The notes beneath the pieces were generated by a model. It made no database searches. It was not told the origin of the DNA and saw only the letters and a list, made by a program, of their open reading frames with translations. The position numbers and the translations under genes were made by a program. From Flavobacteriaceae bacterium (GTDB lineage: Bacteria; Bacteroidota; Bacteroidia; Flavobacteriales; Flavobacteriaceae), in assembly GCA_003533785.1 (NCBI GenBank), contig DQCR01000029.1:1-40519 (forward strand): a DNA stretch of 40,519 bases. The letters run 5' to 3'. This document shows, piece by piece, positions 26,732 through 35,381 of the stretch (position 1 is its first letter; every line of letters begins with the position of its first letter).

Positions 26732-27746
26732 AAACGACTTATTTCTCAAAGCATTGGCAGGAGAAATAGTACCTCGTCCTCCCGTCTGGATGATGCGACA
26801 AGCTGGGCGCTACCTTCCCGATTTCATGAAGCTAAAAGCGCAATATGATTTTTTTACGCGTTGTCAAACCCCCGAGTTAGCAGCTGAAATAACCGTTATG
26901 CCTATCGATCAAGTAGGGCCTGATGCCGCCATATTATTTAGTGATATTCTGGTAGTGTTACAGGCCATGCAAATTGAAGTGGAGATGAAAGAAGGAATTG
27001 GACCCTGGCTCCCCCATCCTATCCAAAATCAAGCCGACTTGGATAAGGTTGTCATTCCAGAAGTGGAGGATGCCTTGGGGTATGTTCTCGACGCAATCAA
27101 ATTAACTCTAGAACGACTGGATAATCGGGTGCCATTGATTGGGTTTGCTGGTTCTCCTTGGACACTACTTTGTTATGCTGTTCAGGGGCAAGGGTCGAAG
27201 ACCTTTGACAAAGCCAAGGCCTTTTGTTTTGAGCAACCCCAATTGGCACATGCTTTGTTACAAAAGATTACAGCGACCACCATTGCTTATTTGAAAACTA
27301 AAGTAACTTCTGGAGTCCATGCGGTTCAGCTCTTCGACTCTTGGGGTGGTCTTTTATCTCCTTCTGATTACCAAACTTTTTCATGGCCCTACATACAACA
27401 AATTGTCAGTGCCTTAAAAGATGACATTCCAGTAATTGTTTTTGGAAAAGGCTGTTGGTTTGCCCTTCGTGAAATGAGCCAATCGGGGGCATCGGCCTTG
27501 GGAGTGGACTGGACATGTTCCGCAGAAAATGCTCGATATCTTTCTGGGGGGAATATTACCTTGCAAGGAAACTATGACCCTTCTCGATTGCTTTCCCCAA
27601 TTCCAAAAATTCAGGAAGATGTACGAAAAATGATCAATGCATTTGGAAAAGATCGATACATTGCAAACTTAGGTCATGGCATTCTTCCCAACATCCCAGT
27701 AGATCATGCCAAGGCGTTCATTGAAGCTGTAAAAAATTATTCCTAG
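26724..27746 (+). CDS. hemE: uroporphyrinogen decarboxylase
   Basis: 340 aa; removes four acetate carboxyls from uroporphyrinogen III to give coproporphyrinogen III. Signatures are [17 protein letters not shown] (residues 18-34, with the conserved arginines), [31 protein letters not shown] and NLGHGILPN near the C-terminus. It overlaps hemD by 8 bp and is followed 4 bp later by hemF. Length and motif order are standard for the cytosolic enzyme. Confidence 0.97.
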   Translation: MLKNDLFLKALAGEIVPRPPVWMMRQAGRYLPDFMKLKAQYDFFTRCQTPELAAEITVMPIDQVGPDAAILFSDILVVLQAMQIEVEMKEGIGPWLPHPIQNQADLDKVVIPEVEDALGYVLDAIKLTLERLDNRVPLIGFAGSPWTLLCYAVQGQGSKTFDKAKAFCFEQPQLAHALLQKITATTIAYLKTKVTSGVHAVQLFDSWGGLLSPSDYQTFSWPYIQQIVSALKDDIPVIVFGKGCWFALREMSQSGASALGVDWTCSAENARYLSGGNITLQGNYDPSRLLSPIPKIQEDVRKMINAFGKDRYIANLGHGILPNIPVDHAKAFIEAVKNYS

Positions 27747-27750
27747 AAAA

Positions 27751-28653
27751 TTGAAAGCATTATTCTATCCATACTTACAAAATTTACAAAACCTAATTAC
27801 TAAAAAGCTGGAACACCAAGATCATTTGGGGAGGTTTGAAGAGGAAATTTGGGAACGCCCTGAAGGCGGTGGCGGGCGAACCCGTATCCTGGAAAACGGA
27901 GCGATATTTGAAAAAGCAGGTGTCAATATATCAGCCGTTCATGGAACACTTCCTCCGAGTATGCAAACGTATTTTAAAGTAGAAAAATCTACTTTTTATG
28001 CTTGTGGATTGAGCTTAGTCATTCACCCTAAAAACCCTATGATCCCTACAGTTCATGCCAATTTTCGCTATTTCGAACTCTATAATAAGAGGGGAACCCT
28101 CAAAGATCAATGGTTTGGTGGTGGATTGGATCTTACTCCATATTATTTGATCGAAGAAGATATTATCCATTTCCACCAATGTTGTAAAAATAGCTGTGAT
28201 GAATTTGATCCCTCTTTCTATTCCACTTTTAAAGAACAATGTGATAACTACTTCTGGAATGCCCATCGCAACGAAGCCCGTGGAGTGGGTGGATTATTTT
28301 TTGATTATCTCAAGCAAACCAAAGAAATAAGTCTTCAAGATCGGTATGATTTTGTTACTGCTGTTGGGAATAATTTCTTGAATGCTTATATCCCTATTGT
28401 TCAAAAAAGAAAAGACTATCGCTATACCCCAAAGCAAAGAATGTGGCAAGAAATTAGAAGAGGGCGCTATGTAGAATTTAATTTGATTCATGACAAAGGA
28501 ACTTTATTTGGTCTAAAAACAAATGGGCGAATTGAGAGCATCCTTATGAGTCTTCCTCCCCATGTCCAATGGAGATACGATAATCATCCCGAAAAAAACA
28601 GTGAGGAAGCGGATCTCGTTGCTGTACTTGAAAAACCGAGAGATTGGTTGTAA
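27751..28653 (+). CDS. hemF: oxygen-dependent coproporphyrinogen III oxidase
   Basis: 300 aa aerobic enzyme that converts coproporphyrinogen III to protoporphyrinogen IX using O2. Family blocks are WERPEGGGGRTR, FEKAGVNISAVHG, HANFRYFEL, WFGGGLDLTPYY, FNLIHDKGTLFGLKTNGR and ILMSLPP. The start is TTG at 27751, 4 bp after the hemE stop; KALFYPYLQNLQNLI matches the usual beginning of HemF, so TTG is preferred over any internal ATG. Use of HemF indicates aerobic heme synthesis; no radical-SAM HemN is present in the window. Confidence 0.95.
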   Translation: MKALFYPYLQNLQNLITKKLEHQDHLGRFEEEIWERPEGGGGRTRILENGAIFEKAGVNISAVHGTLPPSMQTYFKVEKSTFYACGLSLVIHPKNPMIPTVHANFRYFELYNKRGTLKDQWFGGGLDLTPYYLIEEDIIHFHQCCKNSCDEFDPSFYSTFKEQCDNYFWNAHRNEARGVGGLFFDYLKQTKEISLQDRYDFVTAVGNNFLNAYIPIVQKRKDYRYTPKQRMWQEIRRGRYVEFNLIHDKGTLFGLKTNGRIESILMSLPPHVQWRYDNHPEKNSEEADLVAVLEKPRDWL

Positions 28654-28674
28654 ATCCACTAAATTTATGTTCGA

Positions 28675-29976
28675 ATGGACACAAAATTAATTTTACTCAT
28701 CCTACCGCTGCTCATCATCTTTTCCTACTTGTTTGATGCTTTCTCTAGAAAAACAAAGTTTCCTTCTGTACTGCTTTTATTGGGAACAGGAATAATAGCT
28801 CGAGCTTTTGCAGATTGGTCGGGATTTGTTGGTTCAGAGTTATTGAATGAACTTATTGCTGTTTTGGGGACAGTGGGGTTGATCTTGATTGTTTTGGAAG
28901 GAGCTCTTGAACTTCAAATTAAAAAAGACAATGTCGGGCTTCTTTTGAAGGGTGGTTTGGCTGCAGGGATTATTTTAATTATCAATATATTTATTGTTAG
29001 TCAGCTGATTGTTTTTTTGACTGATTTGAGCAGTAATTTAGCTGTCTTGCTCGCTGTACCCCTTTCCATTATTAGTAGTGCTGTTGCTATTCCCTCGTCC
29101 ACTGGTCTTGAAGATAAAGACAAAGAGTTTATTGTCTTTGAATCTACCTTTTCAGATATTTTGGGCATTCTAATCTTCAACTATGCTCTTGGTCAGTACC
29201 AAAAACAAGAACTTTTGATCGCAGCAGAGCCTCTTTTTAAATTAGGGATACAGCTCATTGGTATTGTTGTCTTATCGTTTCTAATCGCAATTCTTCTTTT
29301 CCAATTATTGAAACGCATCACTCATCACGTTAAGTTTTTCCTCATTATCGCATTGCTCATTCTTCTTTATGCACTTGGGAAATACCTCCATTTGCCTGCA
29401 CTGGTAACCATCTTTATTTTTGGGTTGTTTTTGGGAAATATATCCGCTTTTTTCCCTGAATCGCTTAGCTCCTATATAGATAGTGAAAAGACAACCAAAG
29501 AACTTCGCGATTTTCACGTCTTAACTGGCGAATCTACTTTTTTGGTTCGTACGTTCTTTTTTTTATTTTTTGGTTTTTCTATCACTCTAGACAACTTTTT
29601 GTCCCCCGTTCCATACTTCTACGGGCTACTTATCTTAGGAGCCATGTTTTTAATCCGTTATGGCTATTTTGCAGTAAGTGAATTTAAGATACCGCCCAGT
29701 ACTAAGGTCTATCTTTCCCCAAGAGGACTCATCAGTATATTGTTGTTTTTTCAATTGCGAGAAAGTGGTATTAGTGGATTGGAAAACCAACCAATTGACG
29801 AGAAAGTATTGCTGATTGTGATCATATTTTCAATGCTGATTATGATCGCTGGAACGCTTAAAAAATCCCCAAATAAAGAGGAAGAGATTGCCTTTTCCAT
29901 CACCAATCAAGAAACAACTGAACCAACAAACACAGAACTTATAAACGAAAATGATGTACCCACTTCAGAGGAATAG
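28675..29976 (+). CDS. cation:proton antiporter (CPA family) inside the heme operon
   Basis: 433 aa with about twelve transmembrane helices. The conserved acidic motif of Na+(K+)/H+ exchangers is present as E156-S-T-F-S-D161, after the SSAVAIPSSTGLED segment. A soluble tail of about 40 residues ends the protein, rich in Glu, Asn and Thr (from about 395). It begins 21 bp after hemF and overlaps hemB by 26 bp, so it is embedded in the heme operon. A link to heme synthesis is not known to me; pH or ion homeostasis is the family role. TAAATTTA at 28660-28667 is a one-mismatch -7 element without a spaced -33. Confidence 0.88.
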   Translation: MDTKLILLILPLLIIFSYLFDAFSRKTKFPSVLLLLGTGIIARAFADWSGFVGSELLNELIAVLGTVGLILIVLEGALELQIKKDNVGLLLKGGLAAGIILIINIFIVSQLIVFLTDLSSNLAVLLAVPLSIISSAVAIPSSTGLEDKDKEFIVFESTFSDILGILIFNYALGQYQKQELLIAAEPLFKLGIQLIGIVVLSFLIAILLFQLLKRITHHVKFFLIIALLILLYALGKYLHLPALVTIFIFGLFLGNISAFFPESLSSYIDSEKTTKELRDFHVLTGESTFLVRTFFFLFFGFSITLDNFLSPVPYFYGLLILGAMFLIRYGYFAVSEFKIPPSTKVYLSPRGLISILLFFQLRESGISGLENQPIDEKVLLIVIIFSMLIMIAGTLKKSPNKEEEIAFSITNQETTEPTNTELINENDVPTSEE

Positions 29977-30937
29977 AAGATTGCGCAGTAGCTCAAGCCT
30001 TCGCAACTTAGTTCGCGAATTTGAAATATACCCTAAGGATTTTATCGTTCCTTTATTTATTGTTGAAGGAGAAAATATAAAAGAAGAAATCCCTTCCATG
30101 CCGGGTTACTATCGTATGTCACTAGACTTGATAGAAAAGGAGGTTGCTTTGCTATGGGAATTAGGTCTTCAATCCGTCTTATTATTTGTTAAAGTATCTG
30201 ATACTCGAAAAGACAATAAAGGAACCGAAGCACTCAACCCAGAGGGTTTAATGCAACGCGCCATTCAAACAGTCAAACGTAAAGTCCCTGAAATGGTAGT
30301 GATGACTGATGTCGCCTTGGATCCTTATTCAAGTTATGGACATGATGGCATTGTGGAAGAAGGAATTATTGTGAATGACGCTACAGTGGAGGTATTGAGC
30401 CAAATGGCTGTCTCACATGCTGAAGCAGGCGCAGATATTGTAGCTCCTAGCGACATGATGGATGGTCGAATTCTATCCATCCGAAAAGGGCTTGAGGCGG
30501 CACAACTAGTAGATGTTGGCATAATGAGCTATGGAGCCAAATACGCTTCTTCATTTTATGGTCCCTTTCGGGAAGCCCTAGATTCAGCTCCTGGATTTGG
30601 AAATAAAAAAACTTATCAAATGGACTTTGGTAATCGCTTTGATGCAGTGGTAGAGTGTCAAAGAGATCTCGACGAGGGAGCTGATATTATTATGGTTAAA
30701 CCGGGCATCGCTTATTTGGATATTCTACACGAACTCAAACAGAAGCTGCATTGCCCTCTAGCAGTCTATCAAGTCAGTGGGGAATATGCCATGCTCAAGG
30801 CGGCAGCCGAAAAAGGCTTTGTAAATTATGAATTGGTGATGCTTGAACAATTAATGGCATTCAAAAGAGCGGGTGCTACCCTCATCGCTTCTTACCATGC
30901 CAAAGAGGTTGCTCTATTTCTCAATAATGAGGCTTAA
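29951..30937 (+). CDS. hemB: delta-aminolevulinic acid dehydratase (porphobilinogen synthase), Zn-independent type
   Basis: 328 aa; joins two 5-aminolevulinate molecules into porphobilinogen. The Schiff-base lysines are K197 (SYGAKYASSFYGP) and K250 (MVKPGIAYLD). The metal loop reads DVALDPYSSYGHDG (residues 120-133), with Asp and Ala where zinc enzymes have three cysteines; this is the Mg2+/K+-type active site known from Pseudomonas and relatives. It starts inside the antiporter 3' end (ATG 29951, second ATG 29954) and is last in the operon. Position after the antiporter puts an early pathway enzyme at the far end of the transcript. Confidence 0.96.
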   Translation: MMYPLQRNRRLRSSSSLRNLVREFEIYPKDFIVPLFIVEGENIKEEIPSMPGYYRMSLDLIEKEVALLWELGLQSVLLFVKVSDTRKDNKGTEALNPEGLMQRAIQTVKRKVPEMVVMTDVALDPYSSYGHDGIVEEGIIVNDATVEVLSQMAVSHAEAGADIVAPSDMMDGRILSIRKGLEAAQLVDVGIMSYGAKYASSFYGPFREALDSAPGFGNKKTYQMDFGNRFDAVVECQRDLDEGADIIMVKPGIAYLDILHELKQKLHCPLAVYQVSGEYAMLKAAAEKGFVNYELVMLEQLMAFKRAGATLIASYHAKEVALFLNNEA

Positions 30938-30941
30938 AATA

Positions 30942-31052
30942 TCCCTTTAGCTGACTCAAAAAGGGAAATTCAATTCTCAATAAGGTTGTTTCAGACTTCG
31001 GAATAGGAGCGAGTTTATTGGAACCCCAATTATCTTAAAATAGCGTCTGAAA
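30942..31052. repeat. hemB-ogt intergenic region with two inverted repeats
   Basis: The 194-bp gap 30938-31131 contains no gene that I can support. TCCCTTT (30942-30948) pairs with AAAGGGA (30960-30966) just after the hemB stop; it may help end transcription but no U tract follows on the plus strand. Further on, TTTCAGAC (30989-30996) and GTCTGAAA (31045-31052) are exact inverted copies enclosing 48 nt, followed shortly by a T5 run at 31060-31064. This could be a small structured RNA or chance. Confidence 0.35.
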
Positions 31053-31131
31053 ATCTATCTTTTTAAAACATTATGAATATTTTGTTTAACTTTAGTCCGA
31101 AGCAATTGACTATTTTAAGCTCCCATTATCC

Positions 31132-31605
31132 ATGGAAAAAGCGTTGTATAAAAGCCCACTCAGTTGGATTGAAATCTGCACTAGTACAAATGGTGTGACC
31201 CATATTCATTTTATTGACGCACCCTCAAATCCCCCCAAAAAGACATCCCCTTTCCTAGACCTCGTCGTTCAACAATTAGACAACTATTTTATCCAACAAA
31301 GCAAAACATTTTCTTTTCCCTTAGATCCCTCGGGAACTGATTTTCAGTTGGAGGTTTGGAGAATGCTACATCAGATTCCGCACGGTACTACTTTACCCTA
31401 TTTAAAAATTGCACAAAAATTTGGTGACATTAAAAAAGTACGGGCCATTGCATCCGCCATAGCTAAAAATCCCATTTTAATCGCTATCCCCTGTCACAGG
31501 GTTATTGGTAGTGATCGAAGTCTTGTGGGTTATTCTGGTGGATTGGAGCGGAAACGAAAGCTTTTGGAACTGGAAGGCTTTCCAAAACAAAATTCCCTAT
31601 TTTAG
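31132..31605 (+). CDS. ogt: methylated-DNA-protein-cysteine S-methyltransferase
   Basis: 157 aa suicide repair protein that transfers alkyl groups from O6-alkylguanine to its own cysteine. The active site is IPCHRVIG with acceptor C121; the DNA-binding helix-turn-helix region (VWRMLHQIPHGTTLPY, then KKVRAIASAIAKNP) and the C-terminal GYSGGLERKRKLLELEG are standard. No Ada-type N-terminal domain is fused, so it is a stand-alone Ogt-type enzyme. It is first in a plus-strand run with the beta-lactamase-like, exonuclease and ABC genes, 21 bp before the next. Confidence 0.94.
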   Translation: MEKALYKSPLSWIEICTSTNGVTHIHFIDAPSNPPKKTSPFLDLVVQQLDNYFIQQSKTFSFPLDPSGTDFQLEVWRMLHQIPHGTTLPYLKIAQKFGDIKKVRAIASAIAKNPILIAIPCHRVIGSDRSLVGYSGGLERKRKLLELEGFPKQNSLF

Positions 31606-31626
31606 AGGCCGATTCAATTTTGGTTT

Positions 31627-32793
31627 ATGAAAAAGAAATTATCCGCTTTGCTGATCGGTTTGGCTTTTGCTTATGGGTTATTATTTATTTCAGGCTATGA
31701 CTGGTTTTTGAGAGGTGTGGGGGTCATCTACCTAACGGGCCACAACACGGCTTTCTTGGATGACTATAAATATTTTGACAATCGTGTGGTGAAAGCCCCT
31801 GAGGTTGCCGAGCCCTGGCCAGAACATCAATACTATAATTCGCAGGCCCTTTCGAAGAAACTCGAAAATTATCACAAAGAACATAAAACTGTTGCTTATC
31901 TCATTATAAAAAACGACAGCCTTCTTTTTGAAAAATATTACCAAGAGTATGGACCTGCCTCCAAATCTAACTCTTTCTCGGTTGTGAAGAGTATGGTTTC
32001 AGCTCTGCTGGGCAAAGCTATTATGGAAGGATATATAAACGATTTGGATCAAAAAGTAATTGATTTTATTCCAGAACTCCAAGGAACTTATGCCCAAGAA
32101 GTTACTGTGGGGGATCTTTCTTCTATGGCTTCGGGGATGCAATGGGATGAAAAATACTACAACCCCTTTTCGGTTACAGCTGCGTCTTATTTTATTAGTG
32201 ATCTGTCTCAATTGATTTTAGACCAACCCATTGTGGATGAGCCGGGTAAGAGCTTTCGTTATCTCAGTGGTGCCACTCAATTATTAGGAATTGTCATTTC
32301 AAGAGCCACTCAGAAAAAACTAAGTGATTATTTATCGAAGAGCTTTTGGCAGCCTATGGGAGCGGAACAAGATGCTTTATGGGAACTTGACTCTGAAAAG
32401 AATGGGATGGAAAAAGCCTATTGTTGTTTTGCAACCAATGCAAGAGATTTTGCCCGATTTGGTAAGCTCTACAAAAATAACGGCCGATGGAATAACACCC
32501 AAATATTAGATTCTACATTTATCGCCAAGTCCATTCAACCGCGTTTTAAAGCGAGTCCAGAGTATGGTTATGGTTGGTGGCTAGAAACCTACAAAGGGCA
32601 TCAGATATTCATGGAGCGGGGCCATTTGGGTCAGTATGTCATCGTTTTTCCTGAGTTGAATTTGATTACTGTGCGACTGGGTGAACTCAAAGGGGAAAGA
32701 ACAGAGGGCAATCCCTATACAGAAGATATTTATATTTACATGGATGCCGCACTAGAAATGGCTGAAAATGTTACAAAAGATAAATCTTCATAA
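31627..32793 (+). CDS. serine hydrolase, beta-lactamase (class C-like/PBP-like) family
   Basis: 388 aa. An N-terminal signal anchor (about residues 5-25) predicts location at the inner membrane or periplasm. The serine-hydrolase catalytic motifs are S118-V-V-K121 (SxxK) and Y212-L-S, with a C-terminal H-L-G (ERGHLGQYV) in place of the KTG box. This is typical of the broad Pfam beta-lactamase family (esterases, D-aminopeptidases, PBP-like proteins) and does not by itself mean antibiotic resistance. Substrate unknown. Its 3' end overlaps the exonuclease gene by 26 bp. Confidence 0.88.
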   Translation: MKKKLSALLIGLAFAYGLLFISGYDWFLRGVGVIYLTGHNTAFLDDYKYFDNRVVKAPEVAEPWPEHQYYNSQALSKKLENYHKEHKTVAYLIIKNDSLLFEKYYQEYGPASKSNSFSVVKSMVSALLGKAIMEGYINDLDQKVIDFIPELQGTYAQEVTVGDLSSMASGMQWDEKYYNPFSVTAASYFISDLSQLILDQPIVDEPGKSFRYLSGATQLLGIVISRATQKKLSDYLSKSFWQPMGAEQDALWELDSEKNGMEKAYCCFATNARDFARFGKLYKNNGRWNNTQILDSTFIAKSIQPRFKASPEYGYGWWLETYKGHQIFMERGHLGQYVIVFPELNLITVRLGELKGERTEGNPYTEDIYIYMDAALEMAENVTKDKSS

Positions 32794-33487
32794 TGTCCTA
32801 TTTCTCGATATAGAAACAGTTCCTATTAAAGAGGAATTTTCGGACTTATCCGAAACACAACAACAATTATTTAACGACAAAACCGCTTACCAAAGAAAAG
32901 AAGGCGAAGCTGCAGCTTCCTTCTATCACAAAGCAGGTATTTGGGCAGAATTTGGAAAGATTGTTTGCATATCCGTCGGATTTTTTGCGGCCAAACAAAA
33001 GCAAAGAGAGTTTCGTGTAAAAAGTTTCTCTGGTGAGGAAAAAGAACTGCTCCTCGAATTTAAGTCCCTGTTGGAAAACTATTACAATGGCTCAAGACAT
33101 ATGCTATGTGCACATAACGGCATAGAGTTTGATTTTCCATACCTGGCTCGCAGAATGCTTATTCTGGGAGTTTCTTTACCTAAAATTCTTTCAATGCATG
33201 GCAAAAAACCGTGGCAAATTCCCCACTTAGACACCATGCAACTGTGGCGATTTGGTGATTTCAAGCAATACACTTCATTAAAACTCTTGGCAAATGTATT
33301 GGGAATTCCTTCTCCTAAAGACGACATTGATGGCAGTCAAGTTGCTGAAGTATATTATCGAGAAAAGGATTTGAAACGCATCATAACCTACTGTGAAAAA
33401 GATGTAATCACGGTGGCTCAAGTATTACTTAAAATGAGACAAGAACCCCTTCTTCATTCTGAAGAAATTGACATTCAATCCCAATGA
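32768..33487 (+). CDS. DEDD-type 3'-5' exonuclease (PolB-like)
   Basis: 239 aa ribonuclease H-like exonuclease. The DEDD metal ligands are visible: D14 and E16 (LFLDIETVP), the next Asp in HNGIEFDFPYLARR and the last in CEKDVITVAQVLL. This resembles the predicted PolB-like 3'-5' exonuclease family found as a stand-alone protein in Bacteroidota. No polymerase domain is present. The ATG at 32768 lies within the beta-lactamase-like gene and the stop overlaps the ABC gene start (ATGA, 4 bp). With Ogt upstream a DNA repair role is reasonable but not shown. Confidence 0.86.
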   Translation: MLQKINLHNVLFLDIETVPIKEEFSDLSETQQQLFNDKTAYQRKEGEAAASFYHKAGIWAEFGKIVCISVGFFAAKQKQREFRVKSFSGEEKELLLEFKSLLENYYNGSRHMLCAHNGIEFDFPYLARRMLILGVSLPKILSMHGKKPWQIPHLDTMQLWRFGDFKQYTSLKLLANVLGIPSPKDDIDGSQVAEVYYREKDLKRIITYCEKDVITVAQVLLKMRQEPLLHSEEIDIQSQ

Positions 33488-35130
33488 AAACTTTGCTTGA
33501 AATAGAGAATTTACGGATTCAAATCAAAGACAAAGTATTGGTTGATTCCCTTAGCTTGTCTCTGGCCAAACATCAAACTATTGCCTTAGTTGGTGAATCT
33601 GGCAGTGGCAAGTCATTGACAGCCCTATCGCTTTTGGGGTTGCATCCAAACGAAAGTACCCTCCAAGCCGACCGCCTAGATTTTAACTCGAATTCCTTAT
33701 TGGACCTAGATCAAAAAACATGGGAACAATTACGAGGGAATGAAATTGGCATGGTGTTTCAAGAACCACAGTCCAGTCTCAATCCCAGTATGCGGTGCGG
33801 TGACCAAGTATTGGAAGTATTACAGCAACACCAAAAATCCAATCCTATTTCAAAAGAAGCTGTCCTAGAGGCTTTTGAAGGTGTTTTACTTCCAAATCCC
33901 AATCGTATCTACACTGCTTATCCTCATGAACTGAGCGGAGGCCAAAAGCAACGCGTTATGATTGCAATGGCAATTATATGTAAGCCTAAACTGTTGATTT
34001 GTGATGAACCCACAACAGCCTTGGATGTTACCGTACAAAAAGAAATTCTGAATCTGTTAAAACAACTTCAGATACAAAATAGGATGAGTATCTTATTTAT
34101 ATCGCATGACTTGGCTTTGGTCAAGCGGTTTGCCGATAGAGTTCTTGTTATGCAGAAAGGTAGGGTCGTGGAACAAGGCAGTAGCAAAGCCCTTTTTTCT
34201 GACCCCAAACACCCCTACACCAAAGGATTATTATCGGCACGACCCCCGCTGAAGCGAAGACCAGTCAAATTGATTACCGTAACTGATTATATGAATAAAA
34301 CGACCGATGCCAAAGAAGAAAGCAAACAGGGCCGAAAAAAAAGATTAAAAAGCTTATATAATCAGCAACCATTAATGGAGGTGAAGGGTATTTCTAAATC
34401 CTTTCCAAGGAATCGGTTTTTTTGGCAAAAAAAGGAAAGCACAGAAGTTTTAGCTCCTTTGAGTTTTGATATTTATCCTGGAGAAACCCTTGGTTTAGTA
34501 GGCGAATCAGGAAGTGGAAAATCTACCTTGGGACGAACCCTTAGTCATCTTATTCCTCCAACCACTGGTGAGGTCTTATTTGAAGGCAAGCCCATTGGTA
34601 AAAAAAAGTCTTCTAAACGGATGCAATTAAGAAAAGATATTCAATTTATCTTTCAGGATCCTCTAGCAGCGCTTCATCCTAGAAAAACAATAGGCAAGAT
34701 GCTTGAGGAAGTCCTGCGGCATCACAATGAGAAAGAATTGCTTCCAAGAATTGAGCAGCTTTTGAATCAGGTAGGTTTGGAAAATGAAATGCAGCAACGC
34801 TATCCTCATCAACTTTCGGGTGGACAACGCCAACGTGCGGTCATTGCCAGGGCGCTAGCCCCAAGACCCAAACTAATCATTTGTGATGAAGCGGTTGCGG
34901 CTTTGGATATCTCAATTCAAGCTCAAGTATTGAATCTTCTCAACGAACTGAAAGAAAAATTATCACTGTCTTATTTATTCATTTCGCATGACATGGCTGT
35001 AGTTCGCTACATGTCCGACAGAGTATTGGTTTTAAATCAAGGCTATTTGGAAACCCTTCAAGAAGCCGATATGCTTTTTGATCGTCCTAAAAACAACTAT
35101 GTACAAAAGCTTATCGACGCCATTAAATAG
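33484..35130 (+). CDS. ABC transporter ATPase with two nucleotide-binding domains (oligopeptide type)
   Basis: 548 aa with two full ABC ATPase domains in one chain, as in GsiA or YejF (fused DppD/DppF). NBD1 at about 1-260: GESGSGKSLT, ELSGGQKQRVMIAMA, LLICDEPTTALD. NBD2 at about 300-548: GESGSGKSTLGRTL, QLSGGQRQRAVIARAL, LIICDEAVAALD. The region between the two (HPYTKGLLSARPPLKRRP) is the usual oligopeptide-ATPase C-terminal extension. No permease or substrate-binding protein lies nearby, so its membrane partners are elsewhere. It overlaps the exonuclease by 4 bp and ends 3 bp before the convergent XRE gene. Confidence 0.94.
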   Translation: MKTLLEIENLRIQIKDKVLVDSLSLSLAKHQTIALVGESGSGKSLTALSLLGLHPNESTLQADRLDFNSNSLLDLDQKTWEQLRGNEIGMVFQEPQSSLNPSMRCGDQVLEVLQQHQKSNPISKEAVLEAFEGVLLPNPNRIYTAYPHELSGGQKQRVMIAMAIICKPKLLICDEPTTALDVTVQKEILNLLKQLQIQNRMSILFISHDLALVKRFADRVLVMQKGRVVEQGSSKALFSDPKHPYTKGLLSARPPLKRRPVKLITVTDYMNKTTDAKEESKQGRKKRLKSLYNQQPLMEVKGISKSFPRNRFFWQKKESTEVLAPLSFDIYPGETLGLVGESGSGKSTLGRTLSHLIPPTTGEVLFEGKPIGKKKSSKRMQLRKDIQFIFQDPLAALHPRKTIGKMLEEVLRHHNEKELLPRIEQLLNQVGLENEMQQRYPHQLSGGQRQRAVIARALAPRPKLIICDEAVAALDISIQAQVLNLLNELKEKLSLSYLFISHDMAVVRYMSDRVLVLNQGYLETLQEADMLFDRPKNNYVQKLIDAIK

Positions 35131-35133
35131 GAA

Positions 35134-35349
35134 TTAAAAGTCGAGAAATTCCCGTAGTGGAATTTTTAGCCCATCAGCTAATTCCCATAAAGTAAATAGA
35201 GTAGGGTTTACTTTTCCACTTTCAATTTTTTCAATGGCCTGTCGATCTTTATCACAGAGTCTTGCAAGTTCTGATTGAGTCCAACCTTTAGACTCTCTAA
35301 TTTCAACTATTCGCTCTCCGATTTTTTTCTTAATTTCTTTTCGAGTCAC
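35134..35349 (-). CDS. small XRE-family helix-turn-helix regulator
   Basis: 71 aa, essentially a single Cro/C1-type HTH domain (about residues 9-66): RIVEIRESKGWTQSELARLC, then DRQAIEKIESGKVNPTL and a terminal LREFLDF. Its start is GTG at 35349; no ATG fits. It should bind DNA as a dimer. A TGTCA-N10-TGACA palindrome lies 33-52 bp upstream and may be its own operator. It is convergent with the ABC gene and divergent from a small frameshifted gene at 35450. Such small regulators often accompany toxin-antitoxin or mobile modules, but no HipA, HigB or integrase partner is visible. Confidence 0.85.
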   Translation of the reverse strand: MTRKEIKKKIGERIVEIRESKGWTQSELARLCDKDRQAIEKIESGKVNPTLFTLWELADGLKIPLREFLDF

Positions 35350-35381
35350 GTGGCGAATTTCTGGTTGTTTATTAATAAAAT

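Noticed and set aside
30942..30966. TCCCTTT/AAAGGGA hairpin as an intrinsic terminator of the heme operon
   Set aside because: The stem is good but no T run follows on the plus strand, so it is recorded only as an inverted repeat.
31627..32793. Antibiotic-resistance beta-lactamase
   Set aside because: The fold family is broad, the KTG box is replaced by HLG, and the context is housekeeping; resistance is not supported.
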